Notes under the pieces: model-generated
What the model was told of the DNA's origin: nothing
Seen by the model: the letters and a program-made list of their open reading frames with translations, nothing else
Databases searched by the model: none
Program-made: the position numbers and the translations under genes
Assembly: GCF_023923205.1 (NCBI RefSeq)
Contig: NZ_CP099490.1
Location: 1,116,001-1,180,000 of the forward strand
DNA length: 64,000 nucleotides
Source: Ornithinimicrobium cryptoxanthini
GTDB taxonomy: Bacteria > Actinomycetota > Actinomycetes > Actinomycetales > Dermatophilaceae
Reading direction: 5' to 3'
Part shown: positions 32,728 through 41,601 of the stretch, piece by piece
Position numbering within the stretch: position 1 is the stretch's first letter
How the letters are laid out: each line of letters begins with the position of its first letter

Positions 32728-34308
32728 CTACGGCGTAGCCAGGACGATCCGCGGTTTGGTCTCGCGTGATCCGACGAGGATGCCTCCGCTCGACTTGTCG
32801 GGTTTTGAGATCCCGGTCTTCTGATACTTGATCTGGGTCCTCACTCCAGCGCCCATGCTGTTCCCCTCGTGGTCCTGGAGCGCCCACTCGACGGAGCCGC
32901 CAAAGACGGTGATGCGGTGGTCCGGGCCCAGCTTCAAATCATCGATGCCGTCCGCGCCGGCGTGCACGACGCGCACCAAGAGTGCGAGGGTGCCGGGCGT
33001 GCTCAGGAGGGCTCCGAAGCAGGCCTTGTCGAACAGCCGCTCGCCCGCACTGTCCGCAGCCCCCAGTGACTCGATGAACTCAAGCCCTGCAGCGTGGACC
33101 GCGTCGAGGTCGCTGACCCGCTGGTCCGTCTGCGCCTTCTCCTGGCTGACTGTTGCCTCTTCGTCTGCAAGCTGTGCCGCCTCGTTGTCCAGGGCCTGGA
33201 CCTGCTCGAGGAGCTCTGCTGCGCCCATCTCGCCAGTCCCGCTGGCGATCGCCTCGAGGACTGTCTCGATGCGTTTCTTGACGACGGCGAGAGCCTGGCT
33301 GAAGCGCTTGGTCTGCTTGCTGTCCGGCTCGCCCCCGGCAATCGCCTCCTCGAGCGAGTCGACCAGATCGAGGTCCTCGGACAGGCCGGCGGAGCTCGCG
33401 GACTTGCCGACCTTGTCCTTCCAGGCGGTGTGCAGCTCATCGGCTCGCGTGCGCAACTGAGCTCGGCGTGCTGAAAGTTGGTCAACTTTGGCCTTCGCGA
33501 CGGCAGCATCGCCGTGTGCACCGACTCGCCTCCTCGCGAGTCGCCCGTCGAGGACGAGAGCGAGCTGCAGAGTGCGAGCTTCTAGATCGGCATCGCGCGC
33601 TGGCTGAAGTCGGCGAACGAGGACCCGCGTCTCGGGGCGTGCGGCGACGCGGGAGAGCAGAGACCCGGCGGCGTGCAGGTCAACCCCTGCGGCGTTGGTG
33701 CTGGTGTAGGAGGAGGTGACGTATTGATGGGCGAACAGGCGGGTGGCCATGGTGATCGCCCCAGGAAGGGCGCCGAGCGCTGCGGTGATCGCCGGCGCGA
33801 CAATGTTGTGTTGGTCGGGAGCGCCCGGGACGGCCGCTGTGTCGGGACAGAGGCTGCTGATGGCGCTGTGCAAGCGCATCAGGCGGGCATCCACATCGCG
33901 ATAGGCGGCCACGTCGTCCCTGTGGCTGGGTGTGGTGGTGACGAAGAAGGTGGCTGGAGGCGGCGAACCGCCAGTAGCCAGCGATGCGTTCACCGCCTCC
34001 ATCACGTCGTCCGCGATGTCGTCCACCACGTTGAAGAGCGCACCCTGGATGAGGCACTCGGCCACCGCTGACGTCTGCTCAGAAGCTGTCAATGTGTCCT
34101 TTTCGACGGTGACGGTGCTGAAGTCCGGAAGCATCCCGTTGACTAGTTTGGCGCGCTCGGCCTGGTCGACGAGTCCGAGCCGGGCTTCCTCTTTTTCCAC
34201 CTTGGCGAGTTCGAGCTTCAGCCTCGCCGCGATCAGAGTGGGGTCATCATCGACTCCGGGACTCTTTGGCTTCTCGCCGGAGGGTTCTTCGGTTTTTGTT
34301 GTGCTCAC
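32728..34308 (-). CDS. Hypothetical coiled-coil protein, 526 residues
   Basis: No family is recognised. The N-terminus is polar with a helix LIAARLKLELAKVEKEEARLG. A central Ala-rich domain (90-240) is followed by a long predicted coiled coil (about 280-440: AKAKVDQLSARRAQLRTRAD through DNEAAQLADEEATVSQEKA). A compact C-terminal domain ends VGSRETKPRIVLATP. There is no signal peptide or membrane helix. The GTG at 34308 has GGAG upstream. The protein could be structural or a filament-forming component, but that is a guess. Confidence 0.65.
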   Translation of the reverse strand: MSTTKTEEPSGEKPKSPGVDDDPTLIAARLKLELAKVEKEEARLGLVDQAERAKLVNGMLPDFSTVTVEKDTLTASEQTSAVAECLIQGALFNVVDDIADDVMEAVNASLATGGSPPPATFFVTTTPSHRDDVAAYRDVDARLMRLHSAISSLCPDTAAVPGAPDQHNIVAPAITAALGALPGAITMATRLFAHQYVTSSYTSTNAAGVDLHAAGSLLSRVAARPETRVLVRRLQPARDADLEARTLQLALVLDGRLARRRVGAHGDAAVAKAKVDQLSARRAQLRTRADELHTAWKDKVGKSASSAGLSEDLDLVDSLEEAIAGGEPDSKQTKRFSQALAVVKKRIETVLEAIASGTGEMGAAELLEQVQALDNEAAQLADEEATVSQEKAQTDQRVSDLDAVHAAGLEFIESLGAADSAGERLFDKACFGALLSTPGTLALLVRVVHAGADGIDDLKLGPDHRITVFGGSVEWALQDHEGNSMGAGVRTQIKYQKTGISKPDKSSGGILVGSRETKPRIVLATP

Positions 34309-34503
34309 GGGACGACTCCGTTCGTATGCCGGACCGCACCTTGTCGACAACTTCCCGAAGGACGATCTGGCTCACTCGCATTCAGGTGGCGGGGCCGTGG
34401 GTCGGAGGCTTTCCCGACCGAGACTTCAGACCGAACAGTTCACTCAGGAGCAGACTATGACCGAACGTTGTTGCTGGCAATGGGTTCTTTCTCTGCTCGG
34501 CGC

Positions 34504-35223
34504 TCATCTGGTGGTCGCCGCCACCGCTGCCGCCACGGCGGTCGCGGTGCGGGTCACTGCGGTCGCGACCGCGTCGGGACCCCAGCTGCCGCTCGTGAGC
34601 TCCTGGGCCCGGGCCACCGTCGTCGAGGTCCAGGGCAGCGCTGGACGCAGCGACGGCATGGCCCCGCTGGCAAACAGCAGTCCGATGGTCGCCGCGGTGC
34701 GAGCATCGGGGGCCGCGCCGTCCTCCAGCACCTGGCGGATCCTCTCCCGCAGCTGGGCCTCGTGCGAGTCCCCGGTCGCCGGCCACCTCGTGGTGCGGAA
34801 GATGCCGAGGACTCGGGACTCTTCACGCCGGACCAGACCGCGGCCTGCGAGCCGGTCGAACATCACGGACCCCAGATCAGCGCCGATGGCGATGAGCAGG
34901 GGCTGGACCCGCTGGGTCTTGGCCGCGACGATGTCATAGGCCGACTGAAGAAGAGGGTCGGGCAGCGGGCCTTCTCCGGCAGGAGTGACGCGCGGACCGT
35001 TCAGGACTCCGCTGTCGTCGACCTCGACCCGACCGAGCAGGGCGAGCTCGGTCAGCACTGCGCCGCCGAGGGTGTAGTAGAGCGTCCCCGCGGCCTGGAC
35101 GGAGCCACCGTCGTCGTCCAGCAGGAGCAACATGAGGTCGTCCGCGATGAGAACGTCGTCTCGCCCCGGGCTCGCTCCTCCCTCGGGTCGCTCGACGGCA
35201 TGCCCGTCTGACTGGCGGTTCAT
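34504..35223 (-). CDS. GPP34/GOLPH3-domain protein
   Basis: The 239-residue protein carries LIADDLMLLLLDDDGG near residues 25-40 and LYYTLGGAVLTELALLGRVEV, the hallmark blocks of the GPP34 (Golgi phosphoprotein 3) family. In eukaryotes the domain binds phosphoinositides; bacterial members are widespread in actinobacteria without a known role. The C-terminus is Ala/Thr-rich. The start overlaps the stop of the gutted hydrolase gene upstream (ATGA). Confidence 0.85.
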   Translation of the reverse strand: MNRQSDGHAVERPEGGASPGRDDVLIADDLMLLLLDDDGGSVQAAGTLYYTLGGAVLTELALLGRVEVDDSGVLNGPRVTPAGEGPLPDPLLQSAYDIVAAKTQRVQPLLIAIGADLGSVMFDRLAGRGLVRREESRVLGIFRTTRWPATGDSHEAQLRERIRQVLEDGAAPDARTAATIGLLFASGAMPSLRPALPWTSTTVARAQELTSGSWGPDAVATAVTRTATAVAAAVAATTR

Positions 35224-35558
35224 GCTGCGTAGGCCGCGACGGGGGCGCTGGAGGTCGCCACGTTCCAGCTGCTGGTCACTGCCTCCTGGCCGATCCGCCG
35301 ACCAAGGGTGTCGTCGAGGCTGTAGAAGTCGGTGAAGAACTGTGTGAACCAGGCAAACCGGTCGGCCCTGGCGGCCACCTCGATCTGGTCGAAGACCGCC
35401 TGCGGGACACCCTCGGGATTGTCGTCCCGGGCGACGAGATAGGGCTCCAGAGAGGTGAGGAACGCCAGACCAGTGACCCGTTGGTGACCGTAGCCGTGGT
35501 CCTCGTAGTAGAGCTCGATCGGGGTGCCGTTCTCGGTCCCGACGGTGGTGTGTCCCAT
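35220..35558 (-). pseudogene. Chloroperoxidase-like alpha/beta hydrolase with large internal deletion
   Basis: The 112-codon frame begins like non-heme chloroperoxidase/arylesterase-type hydrolases (TENGTPIELYYEDHG). It then jumps to AFLTSLEPYLVARDDNPEGVP, a block that normally lies about 90 residues later, after the nucleophile. It ends at AVTSSWNVATSSAPVAAYAA, before the Asp and His of the triad. So the oxyanion loop, the nucleophile and the whole C-terminus are gone. The frame stays open and its stop overlaps the GPP34 start, so it may still serve as a translated leader, but it cannot be an active hydrolase. Confidence 0.7.
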
Positions 35559-35597
35559 GATTGTGTCCTTGGTGAGTTGAGTTGAGGGTGCTGGCGC

Positions 35598-36317
35598 TCA
35601 GCGCCGTGGTTCCCAGCGGAACAGCCGGGCGGCCAGTGCCACGGCGACCACGACCCAGACGAGGGTGGGGAGCAGCAGCATCAGCGAGTCGGAGGTGAGG
35701 GCGCCACCGTTCCAGGCCTGGATGACCAGCTCGGTCGCCGAGCCTCCGGGGAGTGCTCGCTTGACCACGGTGAGGCTCTCGGTGCCGGTGATGCCGACCC
35801 AGGTAGCCACGGCGATGGTGCCCAGGCTGACGGGGAGCGTGGTGATCTGGGCACGCTCGGAGGAGCTCGTCAGCCCAGCTGTCGCCAGACCCAGGGCAAG
35901 CATCATGACGAAGGTGGCGACGATCGCCAGTGCCAGCAGCGGGATGTTGGCCGGCGCGCCGCTGACGACGGCGAAGGCGACCAGGATGAGACCGACCTGA
36001 GTCATGGAGATCACGGTGACCGGCAGCACCAGCCCCGTGAGGATGGCGGGGTCGGAGGCTGCCGTCGAGCGCAACCGCTTGAGGAAAAGGTTCTGCCGGC
36101 GGGCGGCCAGGGTGGTGACTACGGTGGTGTAGAGGCTGAACGCCGCGATGGTCAGGACGAGCACGGCCGCGAGGTAGCCGAGGCTGGTGAACCTCTCGAG
36201 CACGTCTCGGTAGTAGATGAAGAAGGCCGCTGCGGCCAGGGGCATGAAGAAGCTGGTGACGAGCGTGCTGCGGTCGCGGAGGATCTGGGTCAGCTCGCTG
36301 TGAGCGATGGTGAACAT
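35598..36317 (-). CDS. ABC-2 type transporter permease
   Basis: The 239-residue permease has six hydrophobic segments. SELTQILRDRSTLVTSFFMPLAAAAFF starts it, then a basic cytoplasmic loop (AARRQNLFLKRLRSTAASDPAILTGL), a conserved ABC-2 block, precedes the later helices. The start at 36317 follows AAGGAC. It is 38 bp behind the ATPase gene and forms an exporter with it, probably for a drug, lipid or peptide. Confidence 0.85.
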   Translation of the reverse strand: MFTIAHSELTQILRDRSTLVTSFFMPLAAAAFFIYYRDVLERFTSLGYLAAVLVLTIAAFSLYTTVVTTLAARRQNLFLKRLRSTAASDPAILTGLVLPVTVISMTQVGLILVAFAVVSGAPANIPLLALAIVATFVMMLALGLATAGLTSSSERAQITTLPVSLGTIAVATWVGITGTESLTVVKRALPGGSATELVIQAWNGGALTSDSLMLLLPTLVWVVVAVALAARLFRWEPRR

Positions 36318-36355
36318 GTCGGGGTCCTTGTCGGGGTATGACGCGTGGTTGAGGT

Positions 36356-37312
36356 TTAGGAGCGCGCCGGGTCGGTGTCGATGGCGCGGAAGACGTCGTC
36401 CAGGCGGGTGGGGGCGGCGGTCAGGTCGATCAGCTCGACGTCGCGGTCCGCGGCCCAGCCGAGCAGGCCGGTGAGGTCGCGCTGCAGCTCGAAGGTCTCG
36501 ATCTGGAAGCGACCGTCGACATCTCTGGTGGCCGGCACAGGTGGCGTCGGTGTGCCGGGCGGCAGCGTGAACTGGATCGACGCGGGCAGGGTGCGGGTCA
36601 GGTCGGCCACCGTGCCCTGGTGGCGGAAGACGCCCTGGTGCATCACGCCGACGCGGTCGGCCCGTTGCTGGGCCTCTTCCAGGTAGTGGGTGGTCAGGAC
36701 GATGGTGGACCCGTCCTCCCGGAGCTTCTCGACGGCTGCCCACAGCGCGTCCCGGGACTGGATGTCCAGCCCGGTGGTGGGCTCGTCCAGGATGATGAGC
36801 TCGGGCCGCCCATAGATCGCGGTGGCGAAGTCAAGACGTCGCTTCTCGCCGCCGGACAGCTGCGACACACGGGTGCCGGCCTTGCGGGTCAGGTCCACGA
36901 CGCCGAGGATCCGTGCGACGGTGTCGGACCGACCGCTGAGCCGGCCGATGAGCCGGATCGACTCAGCGACGGTCAGGTCGGCGGCAAAGCCGCTCTCCTG
37001 GAGCATGATGCCCATCCGTGGACGCACGGCGGCCCGGTCGGTCGGGCTGTGGCCGAAGACGCGGACCCTGCCCGACGATGCTCTGCGGTGACCCTCGATC
37101 ACCTCCAACGCCGAGGTCTTGCCCGCCCCGTTGGTGCCGAGCAGGGCATAGAGTTCTCCGCGCTGCACCTGGAACGAGAGGCCCTTCACGGCCGTGAAGT
37201 CGCCGTAGGCCACGTCGAGCGACTCGACCTCGATGACCGGTCCGAAGCGACCGGCCTCGTGGGGCAGCCCCCGGTCCCGTGTGGCGACCGCCAGATCTGT
37301 GTGTTGTTCCAT
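36356..37312 (-). CDS. ABC transporter ATP-binding protein (drug/antibiotic exporter type)
   Basis: The 318-residue ATPase has Walker A GTNGAGKT (59-66), signature LSGGEKRRLDFA, Walker B LIILDEPTTGLD, and the switch histidine in VLTTHYLEEAQ. A C-terminal extension of about 90 residues is typical of DrrA/CcmA-type exporters. The ATG at 37312 has GGAGG. It is divergent from the LuxR regulator at 37516 and cotranscribed with the permease, so the LuxR protein is the likely regulator. Confidence 0.93.
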   Translation of the reverse strand: MEQHTDLAVATRDRGLPHEAGRFGPVIEVESLDVAYGDFTAVKGLSFQVQRGELYALLGTNGAGKTSALEVIEGHRRASSGRVRVFGHSPTDRAAVRPRMGIMLQESGFAADLTVAESIRLIGRLSGRSDTVARILGVVDLTRKAGTRVSQLSGGEKRRLDFATAIYGRPELIILDEPTTGLDIQSRDALWAAVEKLREDGSTIVLTTHYLEEAQQRADRVGVMHQGVFRHQGTVADLTRTLPASIQFTLPPGTPTPPVPATRDVDGRFQIETFELQRDLTGLLGWAADRDVELIDLTAAPTRLDDVFRAIDTDPARS

Positions 37313-37515
37313 GCTGAAACCTCCGCTTTCGTGGTGGGTGTCTCCCACCCATCCAGGCTCGCGACAACGGGGGCTCGTTCGCGTCGGTGAAGACCCCTGA
37401 TCGCGCGTCGGCCCCCCGCCCGTCCACACGGTGAGGACCGTTGCTTCGCGCGTTCGCATCGGTGACAATGACCTAGTCTGGTGCGGACCCCCCGACCTGG
37501 ACTCGGACGGAGACT

Positions 37516-40254
37516 GTGGCAGGCATCGTCGGCCGTCGCGCCGAGCGCGAGGCGATCGAGCACCTGCTCGCCCAGGCAGAGCTGGGGCGCAGTGGGGTTC
37601 TCGTGCTGCGCGGGGAAGCAGGGATCGGCAAGACCGAGCTGCTGGAGCATGCTCGCACCACTGCTACCGAGTCAGGCTTCCGGGTCGAGACCACGGTCGG
37701 CATGGAGTCCGAGGCTCAGTTCGCGTTCGCCGGCGTGCACCAGCTGTGTGCCCCGCTGCTCGGGCGCATCGGTGTCCTGCCCGACCCGCAGCAGACCGCC
37801 CTCGGTGTCGCGTTCGGACAACGAGCCGGTCCTGCTCCGGACCCGTTCCTGGTCGGGTTGGCGACGCTCAACCTGCTGGCCGAGGCCGCGGACGAGTCGC
37901 CGCTGCTGTGCCTCTTTGACGACGCGCAGTGGCTGGACCAGGCGTCGGCGCAGGTGCTGGCGTTCGTGGCTCGTCGGGTGGGCGCGGAGCACCTGGCGAT
38001 GGTGTTTGCCCTCCGCGAGTCGACCGACCGGGGTGGTGAGCTCTTCACCGGCCTGCCCGAGGTGCGCCTGGCCGGCCTGGACGACGCTGAGGCCCACGCG
38101 CTGCTGGCCGCGGTGGTCCGCGGTCCGCTGGATGACCAGGTGCGCGATCGGATCCTCGCCGAGGCGCGCGGCAATCCGCTGGCACTGCTCGAGCTGCCTC
38201 GCAGCGGACAGGCAGAGCAGCTGGCCGGCGGCTTCCAGCTGCCCGGCGCCCTGGCTGTCCCGCATCGCATCGAGGACGCGTTCCGGCAGCGCTCGGCGAC
38301 CTTGCCGGCCCAGACCCAGTCGTTGCTGCTGGTGGCCGCTGCCGACCCGACCGGCGACGTGGCGTTGCTCTGGCGCGCTGCCGAGCACCTGGGGATCGCC
38401 CCTGAGGCGGCCGCACCCGCTGAGTCCGCGGGCTTGTTGGAGATCAACAGCAGAGTGCGCTTCCGACATCCACTGGTGCGCTCGGCGATCTATCAGGCGG
38501 CCGCGTCGCCGGAGCACCGCCGCACTCACGGGGCTCTGGCCGCAGCCACAGATCCTGGCCTTGACCCCGAGCGGCGGGCCTGGCACCGCGCACAGGCCGT
38601 GCTGGGGACCGACGCGGAGGCCGCCGCCGAGCTGGAGCAGATGGCTGACCGGGCACGAGACCGTGGTGGGCTGGCCGCCGCGGCCGCGTTCCTGCAGCGC
38701 GCGGCCGAGCTGTCTCCTGACCCTGCCTCCCGCGCGCGACGCGCATTGGAGGGAGCGCACGCGATGCACGCGGCCGGTGCCACCGATGCGGCGACGGCGC
38801 TGCTGGCCGTCGCGGGGACTGGGCCGTTGGACAGCGTCCAGCGCGCCCAGCTGCAACTGCTGCGCGCCCAGATCGCCTTTCACCTGACGCGTGAGAGCAA
38901 TGCACCGAGCATGCTCCTGGAGGCGGCTCAGATGCTGGCGCCCTTGGACGCTGCCCTGTCCCGCGAGACTTATCTGCATGCTCTGGACGCGGCGGTCCTC
39001 AATGGTCACGATGCGGTCCGCATCGCCGGAGCGGTCCGATCAGCGCCCCCGGCAGAGACGCCGGAGCGAGTGGTGGACCTGCTTCTCGAGGGCCTGGCGA
39101 CGGCGTTGACACAGGGATACGCGGCGGGCGCGCCAGCACTTCAGCACGCCCTCAGGTCCACTGGTGACACCCTCTGCGCGGACACGGGCGAGGAGCGCGA
39201 CAACGAGGACTGGCTGTGGCTGGCCGGCCGCACCGCGATAGCGCTCTTCGACGACGAGCTGGTCTATGCGATAGCCAACCGCAACGTCCGACGGGCTCGC
39301 GAAACGGGCGCTCTCGCAGTCCTCCCCGCTGCCCTGAACCTGTTGGCCATCACCTCGGTGCTCATGGGCAAGCTCGGCAGAGCGGGTGAGCTCGCCGCCG
39401 AGGCAACCGCGATCACGCAGGACACCGGCGGCGTGCACCTGCCACACGCGCACGTGATCCTGGCAGCCTGGCGAGGTGACCAGGAGACGACTGCCGCACA
39501 CCTCGACGCCACCGCCGCTGATGCCGCCTATCCCGATGGCAGCGCGGACGCGGCCCAGGCTCTGTATGCGCAGGCGGTCCTGCACAACGGGTTGGGCAAC
39601 TATGCCGACGCCCAGGAGGCAGCTGCGCGCGCGTGCGACGCCTCCGAGCTGGCGCTCAGCAGTTCCAGCCTTCCCGAGCTCGTCGAGGCCAGCGTCCGGC
39701 TCGGCGACGTGGACCAGGCCACGTCCGCGCTTGAGCAGTTCACCTCTCGGACCCGCGCCAGCGGCACCCAGTGGGCTCTCGGGCTTGAGGCCTACGCACG
39801 AGGGCTGACGAGCACCGGGTCCGCCGCTGAAGAGCAATATCGGGAGGCGATCGCACGCCTCAGCGACTGCCGGATGGCCCCGTATGCCGCCCGCGCCCAC
39901 CTCGCCTTCGGGGAGTGGCTGCGCCGCGAACGTCGCCGTCAGGACGCCCGCGAGCAGCTCCGCACGGCCCACGAGCTGCTGATGGAGATGGGCGTGGAGG
40001 CGTTCGCAGCACGCGCCGCCCGCGAGCTGCGCGCCACGGGCGAGCATCCGCGCAAGCGGACCGCCCAGCCGACCGACGCACTCACCGCACACGAACTGCA
40101 CATCGCGCGGTTGGTCGCGACGGGGGCCACCTCCCGCGAGGTCGGCACCCAGCTCTTCCTCAGCCCTCGGACCATCGAGGCCCATCTGCGCAGCATCTTC
40201 GCCAAGCTCGGCATCAGCTCGCGCCGGCAGCTCAGTGAGATGCAGTTGTCCTGA
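37516..40254 (+). CDS. Large LuxR-family (LAL-type) ATP-dependent regulator
   Basis: The 912-residue protein starts with GIVGRRAEREAIEHLL and Walker A RGEAGIGKTE (32-41), has Walker B PLLCLFDDAQWLD, a helical-repeat middle, and a C-terminal LuxR helix-turn-helix (LTAHELHIARLVATGATSREVGTQLFLSPRTIEAHLRSIF). This is the LAL architecture common in actinobacteria. The GTG start at 37516 lies 203 bp from the divergent ABC exporter operon, its probable target. It converges with the dap operon, and the ends are 21 bp apart. Confidence 0.93.
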   Translation: MAGIVGRRAEREAIEHLLAQAELGRSGVLVLRGEAGIGKTELLEHARTTATESGFRVETTVGMESEAQFAFAGVHQLCAPLLGRIGVLPDPQQTALGVAFGQRAGPAPDPFLVGLATLNLLAEAADESPLLCLFDDAQWLDQASAQVLAFVARRVGAEHLAMVFALRESTDRGGELFTGLPEVRLAGLDDAEAHALLAAVVRGPLDDQVRDRILAEARGNPLALLELPRSGQAEQLAGGFQLPGALAVPHRIEDAFRQRSATLPAQTQSLLLVAAADPTGDVALLWRAAEHLGIAPEAAAPAESAGLLEINSRVRFRHPLVRSAIYQAAASPEHRRTHGALAAATDPGLDPERRAWHRAQAVLGTDAEAAAELEQMADRARDRGGLAAAAAFLQRAAELSPDPASRARRALEGAHAMHAAGATDAATALLAVAGTGPLDSVQRAQLQLLRAQIAFHLTRESNAPSMLLEAAQMLAPLDAALSRETYLHALDAAVLNGHDAVRIAGAVRSAPPAETPERVVDLLLEGLATALTQGYAAGAPALQHALRSTGDTLCADTGEERDNEDWLWLAGRTAIALFDDELVYAIANRNVRRARETGALAVLPAALNLLAITSVLMGKLGRAGELAAEATAITQDTGGVHLPHAHVILAAWRGDQETTAAHLDATAADAAYPDGSADAAQALYAQAVLHNGLGNYADAQEAAARACDASELALSSSSLPELVEASVRLGDVDQATSALEQFTSRTRASGTQWALGLEAYARGLTSTGSAAEEQYREAIARLSDCRMAPYAARAHLAFGEWLRRERRRQDAREQLRTAHELLMEMGVEAFAARAARELRATGEHPRKRTAQPTDALTAHELHIARLVATGATSREVGTQLFLSPRTIEAHLRSIFAKLGISSRRQLSEMQLS

Positions 40255-40288
40255 TCGCGCCGCGGGAGGCCGCCGTCACGGCGTGATC
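40253..40288. terminator. Possible bidirectional terminator
   Basis: GATCGCGCCG (40253-40262) can pair with CGGCGTGATC (40279-40288), ten pairs with one G-U, around a 16-base loop. It spans the end of the LuxR gene and the end of the convergent decarboxylase gene. Confidence 0.45.
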
Positions 40289-41601
40289 GAACCGCCCAAC
40301 CACACCTGCTCGGGCGCGGGGTGGCTCAGGAAGTTCGTCATCGCCTGCGTGAAGCCATAGGCCCCCGCCTGCCCGAAGATCACCAGGTCACCAGGCTCCA
40401 GCGGCTCGAGCTCGGCCGTGCCGACCCGGTCCAGCGAGGTGCACAACGGACCCGCCAGGGTGTATGCCGTGCGCTCGCGGTCGTCCTCCGCCGGACCGCT
40501 CGCGTCGGTCCAGTCGGTGGTGGCCGGCTCCTGGCGTGGCGTCACCGCCCGGACCGGGAACGACTGCCCGGTCATGAGCGGGCGCAGCAGGTGGTTGATC
40601 CCGCCCTCGAGCACCGCAAACGTCGTGCCCCGGCTCTGCTTCACCCGCACCACCCGGGTCAGGTAGACCCCGGTCGGTCCAGACAGCCACCGGCCGGGCT
40701 CGAGCACCACGTGGCCGGTGAACCACGCGTTCTCCTCCAGCAGGTCACCCAGCCCAGCGCCGAGGGCGACGATGTCCAGGTCCGGTGAGCCCACGGCATA
40801 CGGGATGCCGAGGCCGCCGCCGAGGTCGATGAGGTCCAGGTCATGCCTGAGCATCGCCTGCAGACGTTGGCCGATGCCCATCGCCGTGCGGTGGTTGGCG
40901 AGCAGGGTCGCGGCATCGAGTTCGTTGCTGGCGGAGAAGACCTGCAGGCCGGAGAGCCGCACCTGTGGGTAGGCCTGGCACCCGGCGACGAACTGCGCGA
41001 GCTCCTCCTCGTCGACGCCGAACGCCGACGGCCCCGAGCCACCGATGATCGAGGCGGTCTCGCTGATCCCGGTGAGCGGGTGGACCCGCACGTTGACCGG
41101 CAGGGGGTCGGGCCCGGTGTGCCACTGCGCCAGCCGCTCGACGTCCTCGATGCCGTCGACCTGGATCCGGGCTCCTGCTGCCAGCGCGGCCCGCAGGTCG
41201 GCCTCGGACTTGGCCGGTCCGGCAAAGACCATCCGACCCCGCGTCGCAGGCTGCTGCGACGTCGGCGCGGGCGCGCTCGCACGCGCGGTCTGCACCGCTG
41301 CCACCTCACCCGCCGACGCACAGTCGAACCAGGCGCCGAGACCGGCCAGCTCAGCCAGCAGGGGGGGACCGGGGTTGGACTTGACGGCATAGGCCAGGTG
41401 GACCTGCTCGGGCAGGGTCATGCGCAGATCCACGAACCGCTGCCGCGCCACATCCAGCCGGTAGGCGAAGCACGGCGTCGTCCCGGTCTCGGCGACGAGC
41501 ACGGCAGCGGCGTCCGACAACGCGAAGAGGTGGCCGTCGTCCGATGCCTGCGCGGCGGTGGCTGACTGCGCGGCGGTGGTCATGCTGACGATGTCAGTCA
41601 T
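40276..41601 (-). CDS. Type III PLP-dependent decarboxylase (LysA/BtrK/SbnH-like)
   Basis: The 441-residue protein has the fold III features of the diaminopimelate decarboxylase family: the PLP lysine in LAYAVKSNPG (near residue 74), DLGGGLGIPY, EPGRWLSGPTG and the dimer-partner cysteine in AGPLCTSLDRVG. The GPLC-T-S-LD form and the HPLTGISE loop are closer to specialised decarboxylases (siderophore or carrier-protein-linked types) than to housekeeping LysA, in my reading. Pro/Ala- and acid-rich insertions (APAPTSQQPATRG, and near residue 365) are unusual. It is the last gene of the dap operon and overlaps the aminotransferase by ATGA. It may decarboxylate DAP or a succinylated DAP. Confidence 0.75.
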   Translation of the reverse strand: MTDIVSMTTAAQSATAAQASDDGHLFALSDAAAVLVAETGTTPCFAYRLDVARQRFVDLRMTLPEQVHLAYAVKSNPGPPLLAELAGLGAWFDCASAGEVAAVQTARASAPAPTSQQPATRGRMVFAGPAKSEADLRAALAAGARIQVDGIEDVERLAQWHTGPDPLPVNVRVHPLTGISETASIIGGSGPSAFGVDEEELAQFVAGCQAYPQVRLSGLQVFSASNELDAATLLANHRTAMGIGQRLQAMLRHDLDLIDLGGGLGIPYAVGSPDLDIVALGAGLGDLLEENAWFTGHVVLEPGRWLSGPTGVYLTRVVRVKQSRGTTFAVLEGGINHLLRPLMTGQSFPVRAVTPRQEPATTDWTDASGPAEDDRERTAYTLAGPLCTSLDRVGTAELEPLEPGDLVIFGQAGAYGFTQAMTNFLSHPAPEQVWLGGSITP

